This document shows, piece after piece, positions 10,801 through 22,742 of a DNA stretch of 64,000 bases (its first letter is position 1; the number at the start of each line of letters is the position of its first letter). The DNA is from Ustilaginoidea virens. Taxonomy: Eukaryota > Ascomycota > Sordariomycetes > Hypocreales > Clavicipitaceae. The stretch covers positions 2,232,001 to 2,296,000 of the forward strand of contig NC_057320.1 in NCBI RefSeq assembly GCF_000687475.1. Direction: 5' to 3'. Position numbers and translations under genes: made by a program. The notes below the pieces were generated by a model that did not search any database, was not told where the DNA came from, and saw only the letters and a list, made by a program, of their open reading frames with translations.

Positions 10801-11640
10801 GGCCCTAAGGTAAGTCTAGCTAGCTCCTATCTATAGTCTTTTTAAGCTAGATATAGTAATCTAATATACCCTAGTATAAAAGGAGACTAAAAGCCTTCTT
10901 TTTATTAAAAAAGTTAGCAAATTCCTATAATTCTATTGGGAATACCTATAGCTTTTGCAATTATAAGGCAGAGTTTTAATAAAATAGTAGTATAATACAG
11001 AGGATATATATTATCTCCTATAAGCTTATCGCGATAAAAAAAGTCGATCGGTCTTTAGAGTATTTCGCCTGCTTTAGTATACTATAAAAGACTAAGCTAA
11101 GGATATTAACTACTATTAGACCTTATTATCTTTTTATCGATTTTTTAATAATAAGGCTATCTACCGATCTAATCTTTAATTAATACCACTTTACTTATAG
11201 TATAATATTATAGTGCTCTATCTAAGGCATCCTAAAGATAATATTATAGGTAAAGCCTAGGATAATATAAAGTATAACTATAAATAGCTATCTATTAATA
11301 TCGATCGCTATATAGACGATATAGGTAATAGAGGAATATATTATTTTACGTTCTCTTAAATAGCTCTAAATATTTACTGCTATTCTAATTTCCCTATATT
11401 ATAGTAGGCAGATAGGTTAAAGGCCTAACCGTTATACTATCTTTTAGCTTATAGCGCTATAGTAATTATATCCTAAGTCGATTAAGGTATTAATAAAAGT
11501 ATAGGATTTATATAAGATTGGTATTAAAAAGGGGTATCTATCTATTTATTCTACGATTTTATTTAATTCTTTTTATAATTAGGCTAAGGTCTATATATAT
11601 ATATTTTAAGCCTTTTAGCGAGATTAGGCTTAAAGGCTAT
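7850..11640 (-). pseudogene. Gypsy pol: protease, RT, RNase H, integrase, chromodomain
   Basis: Read on the minus strand from right to left. Protease has a TLIDLG motif (about 11480). RT has IDYQALNKVIV and QYPLPLIKKTLQSL, and the catalytic box at 10346-10357 reads Tyr-Leu-Asn-Asn in place of YLDD. RNase H follows, beginning KGIYSFLNFANFYYNF. Integrase has a HPGRKKTF-like start (now GYLRKNTTF) and a VDFIIDLP first Asp. The SDRG-like motif is changed to NNRG (8771-8788), and the catalytic Glu is changed to Lys (about 8660-8690). A GPY/F-type region leads to a C-terminal chromodomain (EYKVKAILAARNT, then LVKQIRY) at about 8030-7900. Chromodomains target such elements to heterochromatin marks. 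Every catalytic change is G-to-A on the coding strand. Confidence 0.9.
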
Positions 11641-12003
11641 TTTTTCCCTTAATTATTATTGCTACTTTCGACCTTTACAATTTATAAGTCTAATAAGGCT
11701 ACTTAGACTATATCTAGCCGGATTACTAATAGTAAGTAGTATACCTTTTTTTAATATTTAGAAGAGCTATATTAAAGATAAAGACCTTTCTTCCTATATT
11801 TTTTATATTATTCTATAGAGACCTATATTGCTTTAGGCGGATTACTCTTCGAGTCTAATTTATTAATGCCCGATATTTATATATCGCCCTTAGAATCCTA
11901 AGCATAGGTTAGTCAAAAATAGGCCGAGCCTAAGTAGTTTAATAGTTAGGCTAGTCTTAATATTAATAGCAATTTATTAGTAGTAGTCTACCGCCGAATA
12001 GTA
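11640..12003 (-). pseudogene. Gypsy gag, C-terminal part with a decayed zinc knuckle
   Basis: This continues the gag frame interrupted by Copia-2. The segment at about 11735-11790 has the spacing of a CX2CX4HX4C zinc knuckle, following GLxLx, but its Cys and His positions now read Tyr or other residues. TGC/TGT to TAC/TAT is the expected G-to-A outcome. Gag would bind the element's RNA and form the particle. It passes directly into the protease region. Confidence 0.7.
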
Positions 12004-12008
12004 ATTAT

Positions 12009-12712
12009 TGTTGCAAAATGGTGATTCAGAACACTGTTGGAAATGTACTGGATACCGACAGTGGCGTACAAGGCGTTGCAGAATAAAACAAAGAGCTGGT
12101 TAAAGATTTAAAGCGCACAAGAGGTTGACCAGAGCAAAGATGTCAGGGAAATCTGATTCTAATTGTTGGTGACTATTCTAGCTAGAAAGAGGGAATTTTG
12201 GGCATATTTCTACCATTTTGAAAAGGTGGTTGAAAATAATGAAAAACCGCAAAAATAGCGAAAAACCCGACGAAAAGTCGGTCTGCCCAACCGTGCCCAA
12301 TATCCTACCCAATGCCTACCCAACCAAGCCCAGTGGCTTATAGCGGTGTGCCGGATGCCCTATAACAGCCTGCCGTACGGGCCGGAAGCCCTATATCGGT
12401 CTGCCGTAAATGACCGGTGTAGCGGGTGACTGTATGTAGAAGGCCGAAAGTGCTGGTTTGCCCATTTGGTAATCCCGTAGAAATGCGCCGCCTATTGTGG
12501 GCCCTGTGGCCCGCTGTGACCGGCCGCTGTGGCCGGCTGTGGGGCGCTGTGCCGGTGCCGTGACCGGCGCTGTGGCCCACTGTAATCGGCGTTGTGGGGC
12601 GCTGTGCCCTACCATAGCACCTGGTATAGCCACCGCGATATCTCAACGTAGAGATATCGTACGGTAGTAAGACCAGTACCAAAATATAGCTAAAAAGGCG
12701 CTGATTTCAACA
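12009..12712 (-). repeat. 3' LTR of Copia-2 (704 bp)
   Basis: It is collinear with 18784-19487. It lies at the 3' side of the minus-strand element, next to the polypurine tract. It contains GC-rich repeats of GGCCGCTGTGGC type (about 12500-12610). Open frames inside it, such as 12338-12682, also occur in the other LTR and are not taken as genes. Confidence 0.95.
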
Positions 12713-12719
12713 CCCCCTC
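12713..12719 (-). other. Polypurine tract of Copia-2
   Basis: On the minus strand GAGGGGG immediately precedes the 3' LTR, in the same context (GCTAATCAGAGGGGG) as in Copia-1 at 1294-1308. The shared context supports a close relationship between the two families. Confidence 0.8.
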
Positions 12720-12797
12720 TGATTAGCAACATGGCTAATCCTAGCGTTAGAATAAAAGAAAGAAACCCTGTAAAAAATCAAAAATAAGATGATGATG

Positions 12798-15700
12798 CTA
12801 TAGGGATTGCAGCCCTAATAGCTGCCGAAATATGGGGAATTTCGGGCTTGGAAGTGGTTTGGTGAGTCTATCCGTAGGTATATCTGTCGTGGGTAAATAA
12901 GATATTTTTACTAGGCTACTGTGGGCCTTCTTACGTATATACCGGAATTTAAGCAAGGTATGCTTAGTGCGGGCATGCTGATTTGGGTTATTTGCATTAG
13001 AAATAGACCCTTGGTTATTGCAGTATAGTGGTATCGGGCGTTGAATATCGACCTGGATTTCTTTAAATAAATTAGATATCCACTCTACTTCGCGAATTGC
13101 CTTAAGTATTGCATTAGACTCGGCTTTAAGCGTTGATAAAACCATAGTTGAAGACCGTTTTGACCTCCAGCTAATAGGCCTACCATTCAAGGTAGTAAGA
13201 TAACCACTAGTGGACTTAGAAGTCAGCCGGCATCCAGCAAAATCGCTGTCAGAAAATGCAGCTAATATTATGGTAGCTTTAGCGGCTCGGTAATAAATGG
13301 CTGTATTTGCCGTACCAGTTAAGTAGCGAAAAGCGCCCTTAGTAGCATTAAGCTGTGTAGTGGAAGCCTGTTGTATATATCGTGATAGGTACTGTATCGG
13401 AAAGGCAAGGTTAGGTCTTGATATTATTATTAACTATATCGATGTCCCTATTAGCTGCTGGAATAAGTATTGATTATTAGTATCTAGTGGCGTATCGTTA
13501 GCCTTAGTAAGTATACCGGGCTGTAGCGGGATTAGATGCGGTCGTGCGTCCTTAAGGTTGAACTTCTCAAGGACTTCTGCAATAAATTGCGATTAGTATA
13601 GCTATAATAGGCCCTTTTCTCTATCCCTAATAATCTGTACTCTAAGAAAGAAGGAGGTAGGTCCTCGGTCTTTTATAGCGTAAACCTTATGGAATTTGGT
13701 CTTAAGCTGGTCAATATAGCTAAGATCTAGACTAATAATTAAGCAGTCATCCATATAGGTCACAATAAAGGTATGCGTTCCTTTATTATAGAAGACGGCA
13801 GTATTAGAAAGTAATGGCTTAAAACCCTCTTGCACTAGAAGGTCTTTTAACCGTAACTGTCACTCGCGAGGGCCTTGTTTAAGCCTATATAAGGCTTTCT
13901 TTAATAGTATGACCTATGATGTAGAGGGGTTATATCCAACCTTAGTAAGTAAGGCTAGAAGTCGACGATGCTGCTGGTCAGACTATAAGGCTGGGTTAGA
14001 TGAGAGTAGGCTTTCTGTAAATTCTAGAAAACTAGCTGGAATCTCTATATAAATCGTCTCTAGTAGTTTACTATTTAGAAAGGCACTAATAAAGTCGATC
14101 TGCTCTATTTCCTAGTTATTTGTAGTAGTAAGAGCAAGGATAATCCTCTATGTTGGTGGGATCGAAGTAGAGGCATAGGTCTCCGTAAAGTCTTGCCTAG
14201 ATACCTGTATAAAGCCTTTGATAACTAATCGTGCCTTATATTTAACCGGGTTATTATTCGCATCTTTCTTAACGCGAAAAATAGGCCGGTTACGCAATAT
14301 TTTCCTACTAGTAGGAATACTAGTTTTAGGAATAAATTGGAAGATATTTAAATCGATTAATTGTTTGAATTCCGAAAATAAGGCCTTAACCTAGCTATCT
14401 TTGTGTGGGTTATGTAAGACTTCCTTCTAGCTGTTAGGCATACCTTCTGGGGCCCGTTTTGCAGCCTTTATCTTGCAGCAGATATCGTGTATTTGTTGGT
14501 AAAAGGTATAGAAAGGGTGGAAATCCTGTGTGGAAGCCTCTGGGGGGCTGCCTGGGTATCCGAAAATCTGGTCGTTTTTCGGCTGGGTGGGTGGGAAAGC
14601 ACCCTATTGGTCAGTCTGTAGGTCAGACTGTTGGTTAGACTATTGGTCGTTAGTCTGTAGGTCTAAAAGTGACCTATAGTATCTATAACCTAGGATACCT
14701 TGTATGTTTTGTATCTGTGGTATTCTTCTTCGAATTCTACCCTTAGTAGCCCTAACCTGGTATGGCTGAATAGGCACCTTTTCTGATACTCGAAACATTT
14801 TCTCCTACAGTCTCTTATTTAAGGCGATATCTGGACTCTCGAATTTTAGATATTCTAGTGTAGGCAGCGTTTTACTATGGCGAAATGCTGTATTTACTAG
14901 GAAGCCGGGCGAAAAGGCAGAATCTATTGTGTCGGAAAGTCGCAGAAAATCAGTGTGTGTGGGGCTTTGAGATTCGGACTATTGAAAATTTGTTGTGTGG
15001 GGCAAGTCAGAATTTTCACTTGTGTGGGTTATGCCCACTTTTGTGATGGATTCGGAAAATCTCTGAGATTGAGATTCCTGGTGATGAGAGCTTTTTGCAT
15101 TTCTTAGTATTTACAGCCTTTTTGTATGGGAAAAAGGTGTATTTTCCTTAGCTGGTGAAAGCGGACCGTCTTGCCTAAGCTGAAAAGCTGAGTTAGGCTG
15201 AAGCGATTTGGAATCGAAAGACGGCGAATTGCTAAGAAATGTTGTAGAGTGCTGTGGCGGGCTAATTGGTAGGCCTATTGGTTGTGGCAGGCCTATTGGT
15301 TATGGTAGGCCCGCTGGTTGTGGTGGATCCGTGTGCTGTATTAGGCCCATTTGTGGGCCTGTAGGATGTGTTGGATCTGTGGCCTGTGGTAGGCCTGTGC
15401 CCTCGGCTAAGCCTGAAATAGGCATATTTAGGCGAGGCGACTTCTAAATAGGCTCTTCTAGAGCAATTTGGTCGATGTTTACCCCCTCTAAATTAGAAGG
15501 CGGTTGGAAATTAAAAGTGCCCTCTAGGCCACTTGAAATAGGGCCTATACCTTTATTTTGGTAGGTGAAAGTAATGAAAGAGGTCTTGGTGACGACCCGG
15601 CGATATGGGATGTAGACGAGGTAGGTGCCGTTACCTAGCGTAGCTAGTAACCTACCTGACTCGGTCCGGGGGGCTAGCTTGTGGCTGATGACCCGTTTTT

Positions 15701-18540
15701 CTGGAGGAATTAGCACCTCTACAGCCGCACTAATAGCCCTGAAGCTAGTAAGGTCGGGTAGGTGGTAGTATGTAATTTCTGGAAAGTCCTTCTTTAATTC
15801 CTCGAAAGGTAACGAGGAACGGTTTAAGACTACTATTAGATTTACTAAGGTAGTAATACTAAGAATTACTGTAGACTAAAGGTAAGAAGGTAACCGAGAC
15901 TAAAGTATAATAGCTCTAAGTCGGTCAATAATAACCCGTATAGAGCGTTCTGCTAACCTATTTTGCTTATAAATATAAGGGGAAGAGGTTAAAAAATCTA
16001 TACCCTTAAGAGCTAGCCAGGCTGTAATAACGTCGTTAATTTCCTTGCCACCATTATAGTGGAATTTAATAGCTGATTTACCGTAGCGATTCTTAAGACC
16101 TTGGAAGAACCCCTATAATACTGGGAATACCGTGGGTCCTTCTTTATTGGGTAGTAAATGTACCTAATGGAAGCATGATTTCCGGTCAATTAAGATGAGG
16201 CAAATGGGGCGTTTGTTGTATGGTAGAGGGTTAATTTGGAAGATATCACCCTCTATGATATCCAAATAATGTATAGGGTCTGGTATAGCCCCTAATGTAA
16301 AACGCCGAACTGACTTTGCCCTTTTACAGGCGATGCAGTTGAAATTAGAATCCTTTACCTTACTGAGATTAGGTAACCCTATGGTTGATGCATAGGTTTT
16401 CTTTAAAAGTTGGATTCCGATGTGCCTAAGCTGGATATGCTAAAGTCCGGCTAATAATAGCAGCTTTTGATATTCTGTATCAGCAGCTGGTATTATGACT
16501 GGGGCTGGGTTGAGGGCGACTGGGGCCCTTTATGGTGGTTGGGCTGTATTGGGAATAGCAGCCTCTGTTGGTACTACCGAAAAACCAGGATTAGCTGGTG
16601 GGTCAGCTTGCGAATTAGCTGGTGGAAGGTCCGAGTCAGCTAGTGGGGTAGGTAAATCCTCTGGCAGGGGATATTCCTTGTATTCTTCTGGGTTGGCTGG
16701 GGCAGGTAATTCGACCGAGATACTGTGTGAAGCCGGGTGATTTTAGCTAGAATAGTGTAAAAATAGCGAATCTACCCCTTTTTATTCTAAAAAGAAGCTA
16801 TACTTCTTAAAATTAAGAAGCCTAATGCACTTGTTATTGCTGTTAACTAGGCTTTGGCCCTGAATACTGCCACGATTCAGATAGTATTTAATGCCGCTAA
16901 AGATGTTAATATCAAAAGCTGGTATAAAGAGGGTATTGGTTAGCTCTAAGGTGCCCCACTGAGGTGGGTTGGTGCCCTGTAGTACGGTAAAACGTGCTAT
17001 GCCCCACCTACTGGGCTTGATTAGGCCACCACTTATGCTGATGACTGGTCTATTTCCGGTATAGTGTTGGAAGTAGGTGAAGTGCTTTTTATTATTGATG
17101 ATATGCACCGTAGAACCAGTATTGTAGAGTAAAGAATCTGTTGGCGTTTTCCCACCGGATTGTGCACTATAGCTGGTAGCTAGAAATTGTATATATTCGC
17201 GGTCCTGGAAGGAAGAATAGGCTGTCTGACTGGGTGTAAGACTTAGAGTGTTATAATTCCCTAATATAAAGGAATTAACAGTCTTTTCATCGGTCTTTTA
17301 TGGGGTATCTGCTTTATTAGCTAAATCTTTCTTTTCTTTATTCTTCTTTTTATTTTCCGGCTTGCCTTGTGTGGCTGAAGAAGACCCTTGTTGTTAGGTA
17401 GAAGAAGACCCCTGTTTCTTTTTATTGGCGTTGGTGGTAGTGTTTTTACTACCTTTGCTAGTATTGTTACTAGCTGGCTTGCTACTGTTGTTAGTAGCGG
17501 CACCCTTGACCTTTGCGAGGTGGGTGGTAGCCTTTGCTACTAATGACCCTTTAATGCGTTGTTCTTCTAGTAAATCAACCATATAAAATTGCAGGTTAAT
17601 ATTTGATGTATTTCCCTGAGTATAGGCGATTCTCATTATTATGCGGTGCCGTTCTGCCCACTGAAAAAAGACCCCTTCTATAGCATATAAATACTGGCTG
17701 ATTTAGTCGAAAGGTTGTATATGGGAGCCTAAAATTTGTAGCCTGGATAGGTAGCTATTAAAGGAGGCGTTGAAAGATTCTAAGGTACCCTTGTAGCCTG
17801 TAAAATTTAGTTGATGGAAGGTAGGGTATAGGTGGGTCCGCTGTACGTCTGATGAGTGAGAATACTGTTTAGTGAGTAACGTAAAGGCTGACTCTGGGTT
17901 AGTGCACTAGTTAATAGCGGCAGTTGGTCCTTCTGTGTAACTATTCTTGATAAGTAATAGTAAAAGTGCTTGCTCTGAATCGTTGAATTTGCTAGTAATA
18001 GAAGGTTCTTCGATAAATTTGGCGATATTAAGTGCCCTAAGTTGAATTATAAGGGCCTGTTTCTATTAGTCGAAGTTAGATGCCCCCTTTAGCTTTTGGG
18101 ATTCCTGGAATCTATTGGCTGTCTTGGCTAGTTCCTTAATAGCTATAGCGCTGACTTGGCTGCTAATACTGGATGGAACCGGCAGGGGTTATTGCTAGGC
18201 TTTAGGTAGAAAGGTATTTCCCTTACCTATAGGAGTTTGGAAGGTATCTATATCTATTATATCCTGTGATAGTGGGCTAGTAGCAGGCTTGATTAGTCTG
18301 TCTACTAAGGTGCCTACCTTATTAGCTAAAAAATCGATTTTTGAGTTCATTCGATTAAATTTATAACTGAATTCTTTTCTTATTTCCTATTAGTCTTCCC
18401 TGAGCTGGGCAATTTCCTGGTCATTATCAGATTCTTCTACCTCTGCTGTATTAGGGATTTAGTAGCCTGGGTTATTAGTAGGAACGTTCTGACTGGCTAT
18501 TGTAGGAAGAGAAAAGGTGCCGGAATGTCTTAAAAATGCG
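12798..18540 (-). pseudogene. Copia-2 gag-pol polyprotein (about 1,900 codons, one frame)
   Basis: All recognisable domains lie in one frame. Gag runs from about 18540 (no credible ATG remains) and has a Lys/Asn/Ser-rich tail near 17400. Protease reads NTGSTVHI at about 17110-17145; the catalytic Asp of DTGS is Asn. Integrase has a C-x2-C pair (CIACKRAK, about 16320) and an AERS-type Glu near 15950; the second Asp appears as Asn in HYNGGKE. A Pro/Thr-rich linker follows at about 15200-15450. RT keeps an intact YMDD (13746-13757). RNase H has PISWRSKR and TKPLPSP and ends at 12798. In-frame stops are nearly all TAA/TAG in Gln positions. I see no frameshift, so one ancestral polyprotein is likely. 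Confidence 0.92.
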
Positions 18541-18770
18541 AAGAAAATTAAGACTGAAAATCTAGATAAAAAAATCTAGAAGAAAGCTGCGTTAAGGAAT
18601 AACCTTAGAAAATCCTGTTGCAAGGATGTGTTGCAGTTTGGTGTGGAAGCTAGGTTCCTAAATCTGGGATGATTAGTCCCTTGTTAGTAGATTTCTGGAA
18701 GGTTAGCTGCTAAATGCGTTAAAATCCTAAGTTAGCGTAAAAAAGTCTTAAGCTGGAAGCCTTGAGACAC

Positions 18771-18783
18771 CGGGCTTATAACC
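18771..18783 (-). other. Primer-binding site of Copia-2 (initiator tRNA-Met anticodon arm)
   Basis: Directly inside the 5' LTR, the + strand reads CGGGCTTATAACC. The initiator tRNA-Met anticodon arm carries GGGCTCATAACCC, so the site matches a half-tRNA primer as in Drosophila copia and yeast Ty5. The single mismatch (CAT to TAT) is a CpA-to-TpA change. A tRNA with a UAU anticodon is the alternative. Confidence 0.7.
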
Positions 18784-19487
18784 TGTTGTAAAATGGTGAT
18801 TCAGAATACTGTTGGAAATGTACTGGATACCGATAGTGGCGTATAAGGCGTTGCAGAATAAAATAAAGAGCTGGTTAAAGATTTAAAGCGCATAAGAGGT
18901 TGACCAGAGTAAAGATGTTAGGGAAATCTGATTCTAATTGTTGGTGACTATTCTAGCTAGAAAGAGGGAATTTTGGGCATATTTCTACCATTTTGAAAAG
19001 GTGGTTGAAAATAATGAAAAACCGCAAAAATAGCGAAAAACCCGACGAAAAGTCGGTCTGCCCAACCGTGCCCAATATCCTACCCAATGCCTACCCAACC
19101 AAGCCCAGTGGCTTAAAGCGGTGTGCCGGATGCCCTATAACAGCCTGCCGTACGGGCCGGAAGCCCTATATCGGTCTGCCGTAAATGACCGGTGTAGCGG
19201 GTGACTGTATGTAGAAGGCCGAAAGTGCTGGTTTGCCCATTTAGTAATCCCGTAGAAATGCGCCGCCTATTGTGGGCCCTGTGGCCCGCTGTGACCGGCC
19301 GCTGTGGCCGGCTGTGGGGCGCTGTGCCGGTGCCGTGACCGGCGCTGTGGCCCACTGTAATCGGCGTTGTGGGGCGCTGTGCCCCACCATAGCACCTAGT
19401 ATAGCCACCGCGATATCTCAACGTAGAGACATCGTACGGTAGCAAGACCAGTACCAAAATACAGCTAAAAAGGCGCTGATTTCAACA
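18784..19487 (-). repeat. 5' LTR of Copia-2 (704 bp)
   Basis: Pair of 12009-12712. Compared with that copy it shows changes such as GCA to GTA and ACA to ATA on the + strand, which are direct RIP-type substitutions. It ends at the gypsy gag junction with the ATTAT duplication. Confidence 0.95.
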
Positions 19488-19492
19488 ATTAT

Positions 19493-20060
19493 AATAGGAG
19501 ACCCTAAGACTAATAATTTTATTAGCTATATAAGTATTAAGTGCCGATTAGAGATATTCTAGCTTGACTTCCATAGGCTAATTAAGACTATTAGTAAGCG
19601 TAAGTTTTTCCTTAAATTATATAAAGAAGGCGGCAAAAGGTTCCTTTAGGCCTTAGCATAAAGAGTGCTTAAGCTTAATAATAACACGATTTTACCAGTA
19701 TAGGTCCTTAAAAAGATATTAAAGGTATTTAAAGAATTTTGTTATATTATAATTATAAGCTATACCGTTCTTAAAGAAGGCCGCAACCTATAATTAGACT
19801 ATAGATAATAGGTTCTAAAAGATAAATATCTATTAGGTTTTCTCGTCTCTAATAAAGTCCCTATCGACCTTAAGTTTATATTATATAAAGGTCCGCTAGG
19901 CTATAAATATAGCCTTTTTGCTATTAAAGGGGTCCCCTATTAGGATCGGCTTACGCTTTAGCTAGGTATCTTAAGTAGTAAGGAGGGAGTTATTCTATTA
20001 TATAACTAGGGCCGGTTAGGTAGCGTTTTAAGAGCTATTTAACTAGTTCGCAAGAAGGGT
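19493..20060 (-). pseudogene. Gypsy gag, N-terminal part
   Basis: The minus-strand frame resembles fungal chromovirus gag. It includes FFKNGIAYNYNITKF, a run of LKEPFAAFFIQFKEKLTL at about 19600-19650, then EYLQSALNTYIANKIISL up to the Copia-2 junction. The order (charged helix, FAxFFIxFxxKL, then a helix ending at a short linker) is typical of gypsy capsid regions. The frame is cut by Copia-2 and continues below 12004. The start codon is not identifiable. Confidence 0.75.
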
Positions 20061-20300
20061 CTATAGCAAGGCAGCAACGGCCGTAAGGTATTACGCATTA
20101 GTCTGTATCTATGCCTCTATCTATTATAACCCTATTGCAAGCTGCTCTACTTGGGTATATATATTACATTAGGGGCGTTATGGTCTCGGGTTATCTAGGC
20201 CCGTTTCTCTAGATATACTTATCTCGATGTCTTATATAGCCTGCATTATTGGCTTTATAATGTGAGGTTATAATAGTAAGGCTGAGAGAGTCTATTTAAA
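20061..20300 (-). other. Gypsy 5' leader
   Basis: This lies between the 5' LTR and the readable gag. No standard tRNA-complementary primer site is visible directly after the LTR; the first bases on the minus strand are TTTAAATAGACTCTCTCAGCC-like. Self-priming or RIP damage could explain this, but neither can be shown here. Confidence 0.4.
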
Positions 20301-20553
20301 TGTAAAGGACTAGCCCTAAGGCTACTGCGAATAGGCGTTGAATAAATATATTAAATAGACTAAGGAGGAAAGAGAGAGGACCCGAATAGGGGCCTCTTAA
20401 TGGTCTATTTAACCGTGCGTTGGTATAGGTTGAGGTCCTGGCGTAGTCCCGTGACCCCGTGCTGCTGACTCATATGACCCTACTTAGGCTAGGCACGGGC
20501 GCAGCCCGAGTCCTAGCTATATTATAGCGCGGGCGTAGCCCGAGCCCGTGACA
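20301..20553 (-). repeat. 5' LTR of the gypsy element (253 bp)
   Basis: Full-length match to 5744-5996 and to the solo LTR at 31506-31757. It retains intact ends (TGTCAC...TTTACA on the minus strand) and GTAGT directly outside. Confidence 0.93.
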
Positions 20554-20558
20554 GTAGT

Positions 20559-22680
20559 AGTAATATTTTAATACTAATAAAAGAAAGGTAACTATAGACC
20601 TTTAGCCTATATTTTATTTCCTAACTTTAACTCTTATTAGCTTTTAGCCGAGGAAAGACTAGTAAAAGACTAATATAATTAATAATAAAATAATTAGGTA
20701 GTAGTAAAGGCAAGATGCCCTTAGTATAAAATCCTAACAGCCAAAAGGGTATTAGACTTCTATTCTATAGCGAAAATAACTTAATTATATAAAGGCTTAT
20801 AAAAGTATAAATTGGTAATACTTACCTAATTTTAGATAGAAAAAATCGGCTTTAATTCCTTTTTTTACCTCTAATAATTTCTTTTAATACTATTACCTTT
20901 TTGCTATTATAGGGAAGGCCTAGAAGACCTCTATTATATTATCCTCTCCTGCCTAAAGTATTATAAATAAAAGCATATACTCTTTAGATTTAATCTTAGC
21001 TTTAGCCTATTTTACGACCGATTCGGTATATCTATTATACTTAATAAATTATACTTATATAAATAATCGCTTACTAGATACTTAATATCGACCGATTTGA
21101 TTAATTCTAATTTACTTAATCCCTCTAATATAGTATAGCTAAAGGCGCTACTAAATACCCTTATATAGCCCCTATATAATATTTATAGCAATCCTATAGT
21201 AGGAATAAAAAGCACTAGGAATAAGTAAATCTCTTAGGCCCTATAGGCTGAAATTAGTTAATAGTTATTATATTAGTAATAGGGGTATTCTCCCCCTCCT
21301 CCTCCTTTTTACTCCCCCTATTATTTTCCCCCTTTTTATCTCTAGTTTACTCCCCTTTTAAAGCCCCCTCACCCCCCTCCTAGGCTAAGAAAACCTATAA
21401 TAATATAGTAATATCCTTTAAAGTATAAGCCTATCGTTCTAAAGTAAAAACCTTCCTTTCTTTAAGGTTTAATATCTCTCAGGTTACTTTAGGAGCGCTA
21501 AGGCCCCCTATTGCTATTACTATTACTATTGCTGCTGCCTAATTATACCCCTAAGAGGCAGATGCCTATTTAGCCCTTTACTAGAGGGCCTTATAGTCGT
21601 CTACCTAAAGGTAAAAATAATTAACTAATAACCTATACCGCATATAAATCAAAAATGCATTTTTATCCCCTTAGTAATTATCTCCTATATATCTAAAAGT
21701 TTTTATACTAGGACTTAGTTCCTAGGGGTCTTTTCTAGGGGTATATATATCTTACCCGCTAGGGTATAGGGATAATAGGCTATATCGGTCCCTACCTATA
21801 TTAGCCTCGCTAGAGAGCAGGTACGACCCGGTCTATACCTTATTAACTATAATATTAATGCTTAAGATCTTCTAAGCGTATTAAATATAGCCTATAAGGC
21901 TATATATATAGTTCTCTGGGCTACTATATAAGGATTAGCTATAGTCCCGCCGCATATAAGACCTATACTCACCCCCTTATCTAGTATAGCTAACCGTTTA
22001 GGCATTTTTGCTATTATTATTCTTATTATTGTTATTATTAGTATAGTTGCTATTATCGTTGCTACTGCTGCTGTACTGCTAATAAGGTTAGTACCGGCCC
22101 TATATCGCGATAAAGGGGTTATTATATACCTTAAAATTAGTATTATAAAAGAAAAGAAGAAAAGAAGAAAAGGTATTAAATTAGAGGGTATTACCGACTT
22201 ATATACTAATATAGTGCCTAAGGCCGCCTACTTTAACCTTTAGAGTTAGCTTACTTTCTCTTCTGATTAAAAAATTAATATATACCAAAAAGCGCCCGGG
22301 CTACTATAGATGCACGCCTAGCGAGAATATGCCTATCGCGAGCGTGCTATTAGCCTTACCCTCTTGGTTTTACCCTCCCTTTACTTCTTACCCAATAAGA
22401 CTACCGACCCGGACCTGATATTCTGGGACTTCTTATTCGCACTCTTCCTATGCAATATCGCTAGATATAGTCTTAAACGGTTGCGTATCTTACCCTTTTA
22501 TATACTAGATACCCGCCGCCCCTACTGCGGGGCGATAAAAAGTAGAATTTAAGAATATAGGAAGGGTTTTCCTCCCGGCTACTAGGTTTTTCCTTTCCGA
22601 ATTATCTTTATAGAAGTACTAGATAGGTTATTTAGCTCTAAATAGCCTCTAGCGTAATTTAATAATAATAATAATAATAC
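20559..22680 (+). pseudogene. LINE-A, second part: end of ORF2 and 3' region with (TAA)n tail
   Basis: LINE-A resumes after the gypsy duplication. A KGILDFYSIAKI to KIGFNSFF stretch (about 20740-20870) matches LINE-B at about 27830-27960 and is the C-terminal part of ORF2. The Cys/His-rich C-terminus that follows is decayed. ORF2 homology ends near 21250. The remaining 1.4 kb is the 3' region shared with LINEs C, D and E, including a trinucleotide-rich patch (about 22005-22085), and ends in TAA repeats at 22655-22680. A short frame at 22364-22552 is part of this shared 3' end, not a separate gene. Confidence 0.82.
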
Positions 22681-22742
22681 ACCGCCTTTGCGGGATATAA
22701 TTATCCTATAAGTAGTAATATTACCACTACTAATTAGTATTA
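22681..22742. other. Interior of the inverted-repeat element, right of LINE-A
   Basis: Short sequence between the LINE-A tail and the right arm. GTAATATTACTAC-like sequence can be loosely matched, inverted, to the left arm's inner end near 3800. A LINE target duplication is not evident. Confidence 0.35.

Larger units (their letters stand above)
12009..19487 (-). mobile_element. Copia-2: complete Ty1/copia element nested in gypsy gag
   Basis: Two 704-bp LTRs (12009-12712 and 18784-19487) begin TGTTGAAATC and end TTTTGCAACA on the minus strand. They are flanked by the 5-bp duplication ATTAT (12004-12008 and 19488-19492). The primer-binding site, one long gag-pol frame and the polypurine tract are all in place. 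The LTRs are collinear, with about fifteen differences; all but one that I see are transitions, mostly CpA to TpA. Copia-2 keeps more readable coding than the gypsy element around it, as expected for a later arrival. Confidence 0.96.
5744..20553 (-). mobile_element. Gypsy chromovirus (Ty3/gypsy) inserted in LINE-A
   Basis: Two LTRs of 253 bp (5744-5996 and 20301-20553) are flanked by the same 5-bp duplication, GTAGT (5739-5743 and 20554-20558). On the minus strand the LTR reads TGTCACGGGCTC to CCTTTACA. Gag, protease, RT, RNase H, integrase and chromodomain follow in that order on the minus strand. Without the nested Copia-2 the element is about 7.3 kb. A solo LTR of the same family is at 31506-31757. 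The region between pol and the 3' LTR holds an extra open frame on the opposite strand. Confidence 0.93.

Noticed and set aside
12338..12682. 114-codon frame inside the Copia-2 LTR, also at 19113-19457
   Set aside because: It lies wholly in the LTR in both copies and has repetitive low-complexity content.
15208..15447. Gly/Pro-type plus-strand frame with repeated GRPIG units
   Set aside because: It is antisense to the Pro/Thr-rich linker of the Copia-2 polyprotein.
18771..18783. Possible tRNA gene fragment
   Set aside because: Only the anticodon-arm sequence is present and it abuts the LTR, so a primer-binding site explains it.
22364..22552. 62-codon plus-strand frame after LINE-A ORF2
   Set aside because: It is part of the 3' end shared by all LINE copies and is not kept open in the others.
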